A stretch of DNA of 28,310 bases from Prevotellaceae bacterium UBA4336 (GTDB lineage Bacteria; Bacteroidota; Bacteroidia; Bacteroidales; Bacteroidaceae). Positions 14,640-22,243 of this stretch are shown in pieces. The notes beneath the pieces are model-generated. The model ran no database searches. It was not told the DNA's origin and was given only the letters and a program-made list of their open reading frames with translations. Position numbers and translations under genes: made by a program. Location of the stretch: assembly GCA_002394305.1 (NCBI GenBank), contig DGTM01000049.1, positions 1 to 28,310 of the forward strand, read 5' to 3'. The number at the start of each line of letters is the position of its first letter. Position 1 is the stretch's first letter.

Positions 14640-15151
14640 ACATTTTGATTCTCCAATCTTCGCCACGTGCGAAGGGCAACACCGCCTGGATGGCGGAAGA
14701 ATATAAGAACGCTGCCGAGGCTGCAGGTCATCAGGTGACGCTGGTCAATGTCTCGAAGATGAAGATAGCGGGCTGTCTGGCCTGCGAGTACTGCCACGGC
14801 AAAGGCAATGGCGCCTGCATCCAGAAGGACGACATGCAGGAGCTTTATCCCCTGATGGCCGAGGCCGACGTGCTCGTACTGGCATCGCCCATCTACTACT
14901 TCACCCTCAACGCCCAGATACAGGCACCCATCCAGCGCATGTACAGCGTGAACAAGCCTGCCAAGGTCCGGAAGATGGCACTGCTCGTCTCGTCCTATTC
15001 GCCTGGTGTCTATTCCGGTGCCGTCAGCGAGTTCAACGACATCTGCGGCTACTGGAGCGTAGAGAACACCGGCGTCGTCACCGCCAAGAACGACGAGCAG
15101 AAGACCGAAGCCACGAAACAGAAGATTCAGGAGCTGGTGAAGAAGCTGTAA
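14636..15151 (+). CDS. Flavodoxin-like NAD(P)H-dependent oxidoreductase
   Basis: A 171-aa flavodoxin-fold FMN protein. The phosphate loop is LQSSPRAKGNTAWM (6-19); ASPIYYFTLNAQIQAPIQR is the second FMN-contact segment. A cysteine group Cys47, Cys50, Cys53 and Cys61 (GCLACEYC...GACIQKDDM) is characteristic of this reductase subgroup; in the related iron-sulfur flavoproteins such a cluster binds Fe-S, but most small members with it are plain FMN reductases. It overlaps the patatin stop by 4 bp and ends the operon; a long hairpin follows. Confidence 0.92.
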   Translation: MNILILQSSPRAKGNTAWMAEEYKNAAEAAGHQVTLVNVSKMKIAGCLACEYCHGKGNGACIQKDDMQELYPLMAEADVLVLASPIYYFTLNAQIQAPIQRMYSVNKPAKVRKMALLVSSYSPGVYSGAVSEFNDICGYWSVENTGVVTAKNDEQKTEATKQKIQELVKKL

Positions 15152-15171
15152 GAAGTCAAACAAGCCGGTTC

Positions 15172-15215
15172 AGACAACGAGGGGATGCACCGCTAGGCGC
15201 ATCCCCTCGTTGTCT
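15172..15215. terminator. 17-bp perfect hairpin between converging units
   Basis: AGACAACGAGGGGATGC (15172-15188) and its exact complement (15199-15215) flank a 10-nt loop. It lies after the reductase gene and just beyond the stop of the minus-strand small peptide gene. No T-run follows on the plus strand, so the termination mechanism is uncertain, but the position fits a shared bidirectional terminator. Confidence 0.7.
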
Positions 15216-15229
15216 AATAGAAGTTATGA

Positions 15230-15400
15230 CTATTCTTCATTCCAGAGAAACTCCTTCACGGCTGGCTCCTCATCGCCATACTTGTCAACGCCGCCGTACT
15301 CAATGCCATTATTGCTGTTGACACCGCTCAGTGCCATCAATGTGCAGCACTCTGCCGCCTCCTGTCTCACATGAGGAGTAATATATGTCTTATTCTTCAT
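15230..15400 (-). CDS. 56-aa peptide downstream of the GLUG surface protein
   Basis: A short open frame on the minus strand from ATG at 15400 to TAG at 15230. It begins MKNKTYITPHVRQEAAECC, then TLMALSGVNSNNGIEYGG, and ends in an acidic tail with KEFLWNEE. The shape (basic start, MALSG segment, glycine/asparagine-rich middle, acidic C terminus ending in W-x-E) resembles a class of very short peptides I recall as common in Prevotella genomes and usually annotated as hypothetical. There is no signal peptide of normal length. It follows the GLUG gene on the same strand with a repeat element between them and ends at a strong hairpin. Function unknown. Confidence 0.68.
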   Translation of the reverse strand: MKNKTYITPHVRQEAAECCTLMALSGVNSNNGIEYGGVDKYGDEEPAVKEFLWNEE

Positions 15401-15463
15401 AGTAATTTACGATTTGACAATCTTAATTAATTTACTATTTATGTACTATTTATTAATTTGGAT

Positions 15464-15540
15464 CCTCCCCAGCCCTCCCTTAAAGGGAGGGAGCCTTCGC
15501 CTGGTTTCTCCCCCTTTAAGGGGAGTTAGAGAGGGTCTTC
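15464..15540. repeat. MITE-like inverted-repeat element, copy 3 (compact)
   Basis: The left hairpin CCCTCCCTTAAAGGGAGGG and the right hairpin CCCCCTTTAAGGGG are separated by only about 15 bp. The right end reads GAGAGGGTCTTC, like the ends of copies 1 and 2. The loop core is TTAAAG/CTTTAA in both arms. It lies between the GLUG gene and the 56-aa peptide gene. Confidence 0.7.
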
Positions 15541-15569
15541 TTTTTCACTCTTCATTTTTCATTATTAAT

Positions 15570-18191
15570 TCAATAGAGTATCTTCTTCCCCTTCGTCACG
15601 ACCACGCCCTTGTAGTTCCTACCGACGCGCTGACCAGCGAGGTTATAAGTGTCCTCGCCCTTGGGAGAGTCAGAGAGGGTCCTTATTCCCGTTGCCTCGT
15701 CGTCGATAAAGACATTCGCCTTCACCTCGCTGCCGTCGTAGTAAGCGTCGAGCACATCACGAAGCTCGAAGTAACCTCTGTAGCCCTTGATGGATGTGGC
15801 TCCCGTGGAGTACCAGAATTTGTTGCCGCTCAGGAAGAGGTTCTCCTCGGGAACCGTCGTCATGGTATAGGTTCCGTAGAAGTAGCCACGCTCCGAGGCT
15901 TTCCTGCCCACTTGCACCACAGGCGCTTCCTCCGGCTCGATGCTCACGCCGTCGAAGGTTGCCGTCTCCGTCGCCCTGCTCACCTTGATGAGCATCGGCG
16001 TGTTGGCAGCAATGCCCTCGTTGACATTGGCAGAAGAGAACATGACATTTATTGCTACGATAGCGCCGTCTGCATCCTCCTCGCTCTCCCAACCCGTGAA
16101 CGAAGCCAGCTGCACATCCTCGCCCCAAGCCTGCTTCACCTGCTCGCCCGTTGCCGTGAAAGGCAGACAGATGGTGCTCCACTCGTTTGCCTTGATGGTG
16201 CGCTTCACCAGAATGTTTTCAGCTTTATTACTAGCTTCCGGCGCATAAGGTGAATCTTCATCCAAAATGACATATGCAGCATCGGGCACTACAGCCTTTA
16301 TTGTATAGGAACTCATCTTACCATCAACGGTGACATAAGCCGTAACTACAGTTCCGCTTCTTAATGGACTAACAGTTCCAGCCCAGACAATACCCTCACA
16401 CACAGCGACAAGGGTCTCATTATCATTATAAGACAAATACACCCTTCCGCCATCTGCGCTCCGTCCATAAATCTCAGTGGCGCGATACGTCAGTTCACTA
16501 TCTATCGTGGGAGGGGCAGCCTGGAATACCTTATAAGGATAAGATTCCTCATTCTGAATGTTCCAATCAGTATCGAAGTTCCATCCCCATGCCACATAAT
16601 TGTCCTTCATCTTTAGCATGGCGGCTCCGAGACTAGAACCATTCTGAAAATCATCGATTACAATTTTTTCTTTTCCATTCTCCACAAGTTTAGTAATTGC
16701 CAATGAACGGTTTCCTATACTGGAGCCAATAGCTCCAATCGTGGTGTAGTTTTCATCGGCTACACCATAGATACGTCCTGCATTTGCTTGAGTTGCAGAA
16801 ACAAGGTCATTGATTGCTACGTTGGATTGTACGGTTGTTGTCCTATCATTGTCGCCCTTTGACAGCATGCCTACAATCCCTCCAACCTTACTAACCCCTT
16901 CTATACGGGCTATGACACAATTCTTCTGTAAAGAACCACCGCTCTTATAGCCTATCAGACCTCCGACATTCTCGGCGCCAATCACGCTGCCTGCGAATGA
17001 ACAGTTCGAGAGGGAGAGGGTAAGGGTGTTCTTATAATAGGTATTATAGGAGAAATACACATCCCTAAGTTCTGATGATACCCATACGCCATCTTCTTTA
17101 TACGCATATGTATAGTAATAATCGGAAAAATATGCCGTACGATAAACCGAATGAGATTTGTATGAATAACTGATACCACTGTTTTGTGCTCCGACTAATC
17201 CACCGACATTGTTCTGTCCCACTACGTTTCCTTTTACTGCACAGTTGTTTATCTTCTTTTCATCTATAGTTCCATCGTTGATGGTTTCCGAATAAGACTG
17301 GACAAAAGATGTACTGACGTTTCGCGGATTATAATTTCCTTTGCCTTCATATACAGCATAATAATGTAATGCTGGGGTCTCCATATCTGTTGCTGTCATG
17401 GCTCCGATAAGTCCACCAACATAAGAAACCCCCTCAATGCTTCCATCAAAGTAACAATCGTTCATAGACTCTATAGTGATACCTGTGCATTCCCCGACAA
17501 GGCCGCCTATATAATTCCCCGTCCCCGTGATATTGCCTTCTACAGAACAAGAGACAAAGGATGGACTTCCTGAATGAATGGTCGCAACTATTCCTCCAAT
17601 ACGGCTATTACCACTTAGCATACCACGGAATCGGCAGGAAGTAAATGAATTGTTGCCTTCTGACAGTCCTATAATTCCGCCGATGTTATTATTGTCGGAA
17701 GAAGACATCGTTCCTGAATAATTAAGGACCTCGCACTCCGTGAATGTACTGCGCGAAGCATAGCCTGCCAAACCTCCTACATAGGTTCCGCCTATAACAG
17801 ATTTGATTTCTATCTTGAAGTTACTGATACGGGCCCCGCTGAGGCATCCAAAGAAACCTGTATTGACCTCAGAAGTACGATTGATGAGTAAACCGCTAAC
17901 TGTGTGACCGCCGCCGAGAAGGATACCTTTGAATGGCAACGAGCTCACCCCGATTGGTGACCAGCCTTGGCTAGGATTGTTCTCAACAATCCAGTCGGTT
18001 AAGTCTATGTCGTTCTGTAACTGGAAAACGACATTTGATTGCCCAAGGAAATTGGACAACTGCGATAGTTGTATCGCATTCGTAACTTTGTACGGGTCTG
18101 ATTCTGTCCCAGACCCACTGCCGCTGAACTGCCCAAAACTCAGCGAGGCATACAGCAACATGGCTGAAAAGAAGAAAATACGTTTCTTCAT
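15570..18191 (-). CDS. Secreted GLUG-repeat surface protein
   Basis: An 873-aa protein with signal peptide MKKRIFFFSAMLLYASLSFG and then a GSGSGTESDPYKV start typical of mature GLUG proteins. Residues about 20-560 hold repeated GLUG motifs (VGGLAGYAS, IGGIIGLSEG, IGGLVGECTG, VGGLIGAMTA, VGGLVGAQNSG, VGGLIGYKSGG, VGGIVGMLSKG), predicting a beta-solenoid. A linker domain follows. The Prevotella-type C-terminal module comes next (NEWSTICLPFTATG, FTGWESEED, IAANTPMLIKV), with the tail YNLAGQRVGRNYKGVVVTKG. The start at 18191 is chosen for the signal peptide over an ATG at 18305 within the leader. The N-terminal two thirds are visibly more AT-rich than the C-terminal third. The gene has a structured leader of about 275 nt. 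Probable cell-surface adhesin; ligand unknown. Confidence 0.87.
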   Translation of the reverse strand: MKKRIFFFSAMLLYASLSFGQFSGSGSGTESDPYKVTNAIQLSQLSNFLGQSNVVFQLQNDIDLTDWIVENNPSQGWSPIGVSSLPFKGILLGGGHTVSGLLINRTSEVNTGFFGCLSGARISNFKIEIKSVIGGTYVGGLAGYASRSTFTECEVLNYSGTMSSSDNNNIGGIIGLSEGNNSFTSCRFRGMLSGNSRIGGIVATIHSGSPSFVSCSVEGNITGTGNYIGGLVGECTGITIESMNDCYFDGSIEGVSYVGGLIGAMTATDMETPALHYYAVYEGKGNYNPRNVSTSFVQSYSETINDGTIDEKKINNCAVKGNVVGQNNVGGLVGAQNSGISYSYKSHSVYRTAYFSDYYYTYAYKEDGVWVSSELRDVYFSYNTYYKNTLTLSLSNCSFAGSVIGAENVGGLIGYKSGGSLQKNCVIARIEGVSKVGGIVGMLSKGDNDRTTTVQSNVAINDLVSATQANAGRIYGVADENYTTIGAIGSSIGNRSLAITKLVENGKEKIVIDDFQNGSSLGAAMLKMKDNYVAWGWNFDTDWNIQNEESYPYKVFQAAPPTIDSELTYRATEIYGRSADGGRVYLSYNDNETLVAVCEGIVWAGTVSPLRSGTVVTAYVTVDGKMSSYTIKAVVPDAAYVILDEDSPYAPEASNKAENILVKRTIKANEWSTICLPFTATGEQVKQAWGEDVQLASFTGWESEEDADGAIVAINVMFSSANVNEGIAANTPMLIKVSRATETATFDGVSIEPEEAPVVQVGRKASERGYFYGTYTMTTVPEENLFLSGNKFWYSTGATSIKGYRGYFELRDVLDAYYDGSEVKANVFIDDEATGIRTLSDSPKGEDTYNLAGQRVGRNYKGVVVTKGKKILY

Positions 18192-18272
18192 AGTTATAAA
18201 ATTTTGTTTGCTTCCCAGTCCCGAAGAGAGCAGTTTATTAAATAGAGAAGCGTGGAACTGTATCCACATCTC

Positions 18273-18394
18273 CGCCTTGAGGTCCTGAGAATTACCCTTG
18301 CACAATTGATGTAATGATAGCAGTCCACGCCATAAACGTGGAAGCCGCTACGTCACCTTCTTGTGCAATTTGAAATTTCTCAGGTTCCAAGGCG
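18273..18394 (-). promoter_or_regulatory. Long structured leader hairpin of the GLUG gene
   Basis: On the minus-strand transcript five helices stack into one stem: CGCCTTG/CAAGGCG (18394-18388 with 18279-18273), CCTGAGAA/TTCTCAGG (18384-18377 with 18291-18284), TTGCACAA/TTGTGCAA (18368-18361 with 18305-18298), TAGCGG/CTGCTA (18350-18345 with 18323-18318, one G-U) and TCCACG/CGTGGA (18342-18337 with 18329-18324) with loop TTTATGG. A separate hairpin GTTCGT-AGCG-ACGAAC (18457-18442) sits at the expected 5' end. About 35 base pairs in a 122-nt span is far above what an ordinary leader shows. It could be a regulatory leader or a stable RNA processed from the mRNA. No known riboswitch core recognised. 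Confidence 0.6.
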
Positions 18395-18473
18395 CAAGAC
18401 GAGCATAACGCTTCTTTATATTTCCGATAAGGCCATCCCCCGTTCGTCGCTACGAACCGCAGGGAATCGTGAG

Positions 18474-18505
18474 CAAAGATACAGAGTTTTTTGTTTCCAA
18501 ACAAA
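18474..18505 (-). promoter_or_regulatory. Promoter of the GLUG gene
   Basis: Minus-strand TTTG (18505-18502), 20 bp, then TATCTTTG (18481-18474): a full -33/-7 match. The transcript would begin near 18467, immediately before the first leader hairpin. The stretch from here to 18690 on the plus strand shows no gene. Confidence 0.7.
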
Positions 18506-18693
18506 TTTTCCCCCGTTTTTTGCTTCTTTAATGAGAAAGATAACACATTTTCGTGAGTAAACAAGCGGGAAGTCTATAAAATAATTGTTTTCCGCGGTGT
18601 TATTAACGAAATTCGACTTAGACATGTCATCTTATACCGTGTCATGCATCTGTTATGTATTTCCTTTTGTATAAAAAGAAATCATCCGAATCG

Positions 18694-18725
18694 TTTGGCG
18701 GTTTGGATTTTTCTTTTTACCTTTG
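18694..18725 (+). promoter_or_regulatory. Promoter of the antitoxin-toxin pair
   Basis: TTTG (18694-18697), 20 bp, TACCTTTG (18718-18725): a full -33/-7 match. It places the transcript start about 15 nt before the antitoxin ATG at 18747. Confidence 0.7.
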
Positions 18726-18746
18726 CGTTCGAAAAAACAAGTGGTT

Positions 18747-18992
18747 ATGCAAATCGCCATCAATCCAGACATCTATCGCTCTGCACAGGCTTTTGCCACA
18801 CAGCAGGGACTAAGCCTCAAAACTGTCATTGAGGATTTCCTCGTTCATTTTGCACGAGGGGAGAAACAGGCTGCTGACCAGGCCGTTCCGGACATAGTGC
18901 TCAGTCTTCTTGGTGCGGGCGAGCCGGTGCAAGAAGATGACCTGAACGGACGCAAGGCATATTATCAGTATCTGGAGGAAAAGCACAAATGA
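18747..18992 (+). CDS. Small antitoxin-like protein paired with a PIN toxin (DUF6364-like)
   Basis: An 81-aa protein. The N terminus MQIAINPDIYRSAQAFATQQ with GLSLKTVIEDFLVHFARGE has the short beta-strand plus two-helix look of a ribbon-helix-helix DNA-binding antitoxin. The C terminus (YYQYLEEKHK) would wrap the toxin. I chose the ATG at 18747 because the promoter leaves only a very short leader; an ATG at 18723 would lie within the -7 box. The stop overlaps the toxin ATG by 4 bp. Expected roles are neutralising the PIN ribonuclease and repressing its own promoter. The exact family is a recollection of Bacteroidetes pairs, not a search result. Confidence 0.82.
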   Translation: MQIAINPDIYRSAQAFATQQGLSLKTVIEDFLVHFARGEKQAADQAVPDIVLSLLGAGEPVQEDDLNGRKAYYQYLEEKHK

Positions 18993-19396
18993 CCAGACTG
19001 TTCCTTGATACAAACATTGTCGTTGATTTGCTTGACCGGCGCGAACCGTTCTGCCATGATGCCGTGCGCATTTTCACGATGGCATACAACAGGCAGGTGC
19101 AACTCTTTGTGTCGCCGATGACTTTTACCACAGCCTCATTCCTCCTTCGCAGGCATGGCACGGAGGGTGTGCGCAATTTGCTTTCAAACTTCCGACAGCT
19201 ATCCCGTGTTGCCACCGTTAACGAAAGGACTATCGACGATTCGCTGGCTTCGCAGTTCAAAGATTTCGAGGATGCTGTGCAGTATTACGCTGCCGTTAAG
19301 ATAAAAGCGGACTTTATCATCACTCGTAACGGAAAGGACTTTGCTCTTTCCCAAATACCTGTGTTGACGCCCTCCGAATTCCTTGAATTAAAATAG
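18989..19396 (+). CDS. PIN-domain ribonuclease toxin (VapC-like)
   Basis: A 135-aa PIN-domain protein. The metal-binding acidic residues are in place: Asp7 in LFLDTNIVVDLL, Glu94-Asp95 in FKDFEDAVQYYAA, and Asp117 in ITRNGKDF. PIN toxins cut tRNA or rRNA. Length is typical of VapC. It overlaps the antitoxin gene by 4 bp (ATGA), the normal layout for a type II pair. Nothing suggests inactivation. Confidence 0.9.
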   Translation: MTRLFLDTNIVVDLLDRREPFCHDAVRIFTMAYNRQVQLFVSPMTFTTASFLLRRHGTEGVRNLLSNFRQLSRVATVNERTIDDSLASQFKDFEDAVQYYAAVKIKADFIITRNGKDFALSQIPVLTPSEFLELK

Positions 19397-19452
19397 AGGC
19401 GACGAATGCCATTTTCCTCTCTTTCCCTCAGCTATATATGGGAAATGTTTCG

Positions 19453-19460
19453 TAAATTTG
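19453..19460 (+). promoter_or_regulatory. -7 promoter box of the hydrolase gene
   Basis: TAAATTTG, 33 bp upstream of the ATG at 19494. AGGAAT 9 bp before the ATG could act as a weak ribosome-binding site. Confidence 0.55.
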
Positions 19461-19493
19461 CAGCAGGAATGTTAATAAAATGAGGAATTAAGT

Positions 19494-20318
19494 ATGAGAC
19501 ATTGGATGTTTCTTGCCTGTCTGCTTTGGGCAGGCTTTGTCGGTGCCCGCACCGAGCGGGTCATTATCCAGGGCGACCACGGCAAGCTGGTGGCCGACCT
19601 GCAGACTCCTGGCGTGATGCCACGGAAGTGCCCCATCGTCATCCTGTGCCACGGCTTCACGGGCAACAGGAACGGCGGGCTGGAGGAGAGCATCGCCCGC
19701 GGGCTGGAGGTGCTCGGCATTGCCAGCATCCGCTTCGACTTCAACGGCCACGGCGAGAGCGAGGGCGACTTTCAGCAGATGACGGTTCCCAACGAGATAG
19801 AGGATGCCCGCCATGTCTATGACTGGGTGAGGAGGGACGGACGCTTCGGCAAAATCGGCATCGAAGGCCATTCGCAGGGCGGTGTCGTGACGGCTATGCT
19901 GGCAGGACTGCTCGGCGAAAAGGCTTTGCAGGGCGGCGTCGTGCTGCTGGCCCCGGCGGGTGTGATTCGCGACGATGCCATCCGAGGTCAGACGGGCGGT
20001 CAGCAGGGCAGTCTTGCCGACCCGCAGGACCCGCCCGAATACGTCGAGGTGTGGGGCCATCGCCTGGGACGTGACTACATCAAGACAGCCTTCTGGCTCC
20101 CCATCTACGAGACGGCTGCCGGCTACAAGGGTCCTGCCTGCATCATCCACGGCACCTCCGACCGCACAGTGCCCTACACCTACGGTCTGCGCTTCCACCA
20201 GCAATGGAAAAAGAGCGAGTGGCATCTGCTCGACCACTACGACCACGGCTTCAGCCCTCACCCCGAGGAGGCTGTGAAGCTCGCTATCGAGTTCTTCGTA
20301 AGGCAGTTGAGGCGCTGA
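19494..20318 (+). CDS. Secreted alpha/beta hydrolase (feruloyl/cinnamoyl esterase-like)
   Basis: A 274-aa alpha/beta hydrolase with a short signal peptide (MRHWMFLACLLWAGFVGA). The oxyanion region is HGFTGNRNGG (53-62). The nucleophile Ser127 sits in GHSQGG, Asp223 in GTSDRTVP, and His251 in YDHGFSPH, giving a complete triad. The layout, including FDFNGHGESEG (81-91), matches cinnamoyl/feruloyl esterases of gut bacteria, which release hydroxycinnamates from plant cell wall, but other acyl esters are possible. Its own promoter box precedes it and a hairpin shared with the convergent SulP gene follows. Confidence 0.88.
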   Translation: MRHWMFLACLLWAGFVGARTERVIIQGDHGKLVADLQTPGVMPRKCPIVILCHGFTGNRNGGLEESIARGLEVLGIASIRFDFNGHGESEGDFQQMTVPNEIEDARHVYDWVRRDGRFGKIGIEGHSQGGVVTAMLAGLLGEKALQGGVVLLAPAGVIRDDAIRGQTGGQQGSLADPQDPPEYVEVWGHRLGRDYIKTAFWLPIYETAAGYKGPACIIHGTSDRTVPYTYGLRFHQQWKKSEWHLLDHYDHGFSPHPEEAVKLAIEFFVRQLRR

Positions 20319-20380
20319 CGGAGTCCCCCTGGGAGGAAGTGCGCTCCTTGCGCTCCGACTGAATCTCTGTTTTGACAAGC

Positions 20381-20412
20381 CCTCGGGGGAAGTCTTTCTC
20401 TACTCCCCGAGG
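20381..20412. terminator. Hairpin between converging hydrolase and SulP genes
   Basis: CCTCGGGG (20381-20388) pairs with CCCCGAGG (20405-20412). The right arm overlaps the last codons of the SulP gene. Position between two convergent stops suggests a bidirectional terminator; T-runs are poor on both sides. Confidence 0.5.
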
Positions 20413-22133
20413 AACTCCCGGGCTTTTGCGAGGGCTACGTCGATGTGCGGACAGATGTGGTCGCTCTCCATCAGGTCGTAGAAGCGGGCCTTGTCAAGCT
20501 GGCTGTGCACCTTCGGATTCACGCCGGAGAGGATGACGTGGATGTCCTCTTCGTGGTTCATCTCGATGAGTGTCTGCAGATTGTGTATGCCGGTGGAGTC
20601 GATGAAGGGCACCTTGCGCATGCGGATGATGCGGACACGGGGTTTCTCGCGTCCGATGTTCGCCATCAGGTCGTCGAACTTGTTGGCAATGCCGAAGAAG
20701 TACGGGCCGTTGATCTCGTAGACGGCACAGCCCTCGGGAATCGTCAGGTGCTCCTCGTTCGCTGCCCGGTCCGAGGCGTCGCCCAGGTCTATCTCGTCGC
20801 GGATGACGGAGATTTCGGTCGTCTCCATGATGCGTTTCATGAAGAGGGCACAGGCCAGGATGAGGCCGACCTCGATGGCGATGGTGAGGTCGAAGACAAC
20901 GGTCAGCAGGAAGGTCACGGCCATCACGAGGACGTCGCTCTTCGGATTCTTCAGCAGGCCGCGGATGGTGCGCCAGCCGCTCATGTTGTAGCTGACGATG
21001 ACCAGTACGGCAGCCAGCGAAGCCATCGGGATATATTCGGCATAGGGCATGAGCAGCAGCAGGATGGCGAGCAGCACGACGGCATGGATGAGACCCGCCA
21101 CGGGCGTACGTCCGCCGTTGTTGATGTTCGTCATGGTGCGTGCGATGGCGCCTGTGGCAGGGATGCCTCCGAAGAGTGGCGTCACCATGTTTGCCACGCC
21201 CTGGGCGATGAGCTCCATGTTCGAGTCGTGCTTGTCGCTGATTACGCCGTCGGCCACCGTTGCGGAGAGCAGGCTCTCGATGGCGCCGAGGATGGCTATG
21301 GTGAAGGCCACCGGCATGAGCTTCTGGATGAGCTCGAAGGTGATGCTCGGCACGACCATCTCCGGCAGCTGGGCCTGAATGTGGAAGCGGTCGCCGATGG
21401 TGTCGATGCCCTCGATGCCCTGCTGCTTCAGCAGGAGCACAGCCACGGTACCAAGCAGGATGCCCCACAGCGAACCGGGTATCTTGCTGAGGCCCGGCAC
21501 CTTCTTCAGCGCCTTGGGCGAGAAGATGATGACCAGCAGCGAACCGATGGCGACGATGAAGTTCCAGAGGTTGAACGTGCCGATGTTCTGGGCATAGCTA
21601 ATCCATTTTCCCACGAAGTCGCCCGGCGTCTTGAGGGGAATGCGGATGACTTCGCCCGTGGTGCTCACGGCCGTCTGCGTCAGCCCGAGGATGTCGCTGA
21701 TCTGCGTCGTGAAGATGGTCAGGGCGATACCTGCCGTGAAGCCGATAATGATGGGGTAGGGGATGAACTTGATGACGACGCCCAGACGGAAAGCGCCCAG
21801 CGCGACGAGTATCATGCCAGCCAGAATCGTGGCGATGAGCAGGCCCTGCAAGCCATACTCCGGGTTGTTCACGATGCCATAGATGATGACGATGAAGGCA
21901 CCCGTCGGGCCGCCAATCTGCACCTTTGTGCCGCCGAGCAGCGAGATGAGGAAGCCTGCCACGATGGCCGTAATGATGCCCTTCTCGGGCGTCACGCCGC
22001 TGGCAATGCCGAAGGCGATGGCAAGGGGCAGGGCCACAATGCCCACGATGATGCCAGCCATCAAGTCTTTCATGAAGGTTTCGCGGCTATAACCCTTCAT
22101 GCAGTCGATAATTCTTGGTGTCAATCCTTTCAT
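20400..22133 (-). CDS. SulP-family anion transporter with STAS domain
   Basis: A 577-aa inner-membrane protein of the SulP (SLC26-like) family. The membrane part has the family signature VQIGGPTGAFIVIIYGIV in an early segment and GIPATGAIARTMTNINNGGRTPVAGL later, within roughly a dozen hydrophobic segments. The C-terminal STAS domain (about 455-577) includes VPFIDSTGIHNLQTLIEM, with the conserved DSTG loop. Members move sulfate, bicarbonate or dicarboxylates; the substrate cannot be told here. The ATG at 22133 follows a TACTTTTG -7 box by about 20 bp. It diverges from the POT transporter gene, with a heptamer tract between the two promoters. Confidence 0.93.
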   Translation of the reverse strand: MKGLTPRIIDCMKGYSRETFMKDLMAGIIVGIVALPLAIAFGIASGVTPEKGIITAIVAGFLISLLGGTKVQIGGPTGAFIVIIYGIVNNPEYGLQGLLIATILAGMILVALGAFRLGVVIKFIPYPIIIGFTAGIALTIFTTQISDILGLTQTAVSTTGEVIRIPLKTPGDFVGKWISYAQNIGTFNLWNFIVAIGSLLVIIFSPKALKKVPGLSKIPGSLWGILLGTVAVLLLKQQGIEGIDTIGDRFHIQAQLPEMVVPSITFELIQKLMPVAFTIAILGAIESLLSATVADGVISDKHDSNMELIAQGVANMVTPLFGGIPATGAIARTMTNINNGGRTPVAGLIHAVVLLAILLLLMPYAEYIPMASLAAVLVIVSYNMSGWRTIRGLLKNPKSDVLVMAVTFLLTVVFDLTIAIEVGLILACALFMKRIMETTEISVIRDEIDLGDASDRAANEEHLTIPEGCAVYEINGPYFFGIANKFDDLMANIGREKPRVRIIRMRKVPFIDSTGIHNLQTLIEMNHEEDIHVILSGVNPKVHSQLDKARFYDLMESDHICPHIDVALAKAREFLGE

Positions 22134-22152
22134 GTCTGTTCAAATTACGCTG

Positions 22153-22160
22153 CAAAAGTA
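22153..22160 (-). promoter_or_regulatory. -7 promoter box of the SulP gene
   Basis: Minus-strand TACTTTTG fits TAnnTTTG. The -33 position would fall inside the adjacent heptamer tract. Confidence 0.5.
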
Positions 22161-22165
22161 CAACA

Positions 22166-22196
22166 AATTGAACATTGAACATTGAACATTGAACTT
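22166..22196. repeat. Heptamer tract (TTGAACA) between divergent promoters
   Basis: Four consecutive copies of TTGAACA/ATTGAAC lie between the SulP and POT -7 boxes. It is the same heptamer as at 9017-9050, read on the other strand. Confidence 0.8.
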
Positions 22197-22203
22197 TTTT
22201 TTA

Positions 22204-22211
22204 TAACTTTG
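22204..22211 (+). promoter_or_regulatory. -7 promoter box of the POT transporter gene
   Basis: TAACTTTG, 33 bp before the ATG at 22244. The -33 region lies in the heptamer and T-rich tract. Confidence 0.6.
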
Positions 22212-22243
22212 TCGGCAAATTATTAACTTAAATCAAATAAACT

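Noticed and set aside
18361..18395. TPP riboswitch suggested by CTGAGA in the GLUG leader
   Set aside because: The second conserved TPP core is absent and the CTGAGA lies in a plain helix.
20445..22178. 577-aa plus-strand open frame opposite the SulP gene
   Set aside because: Shadow frame: His/Asp/Glu-rich mirror of a membrane protein, while the minus strand has clear SulP and STAS motifs.
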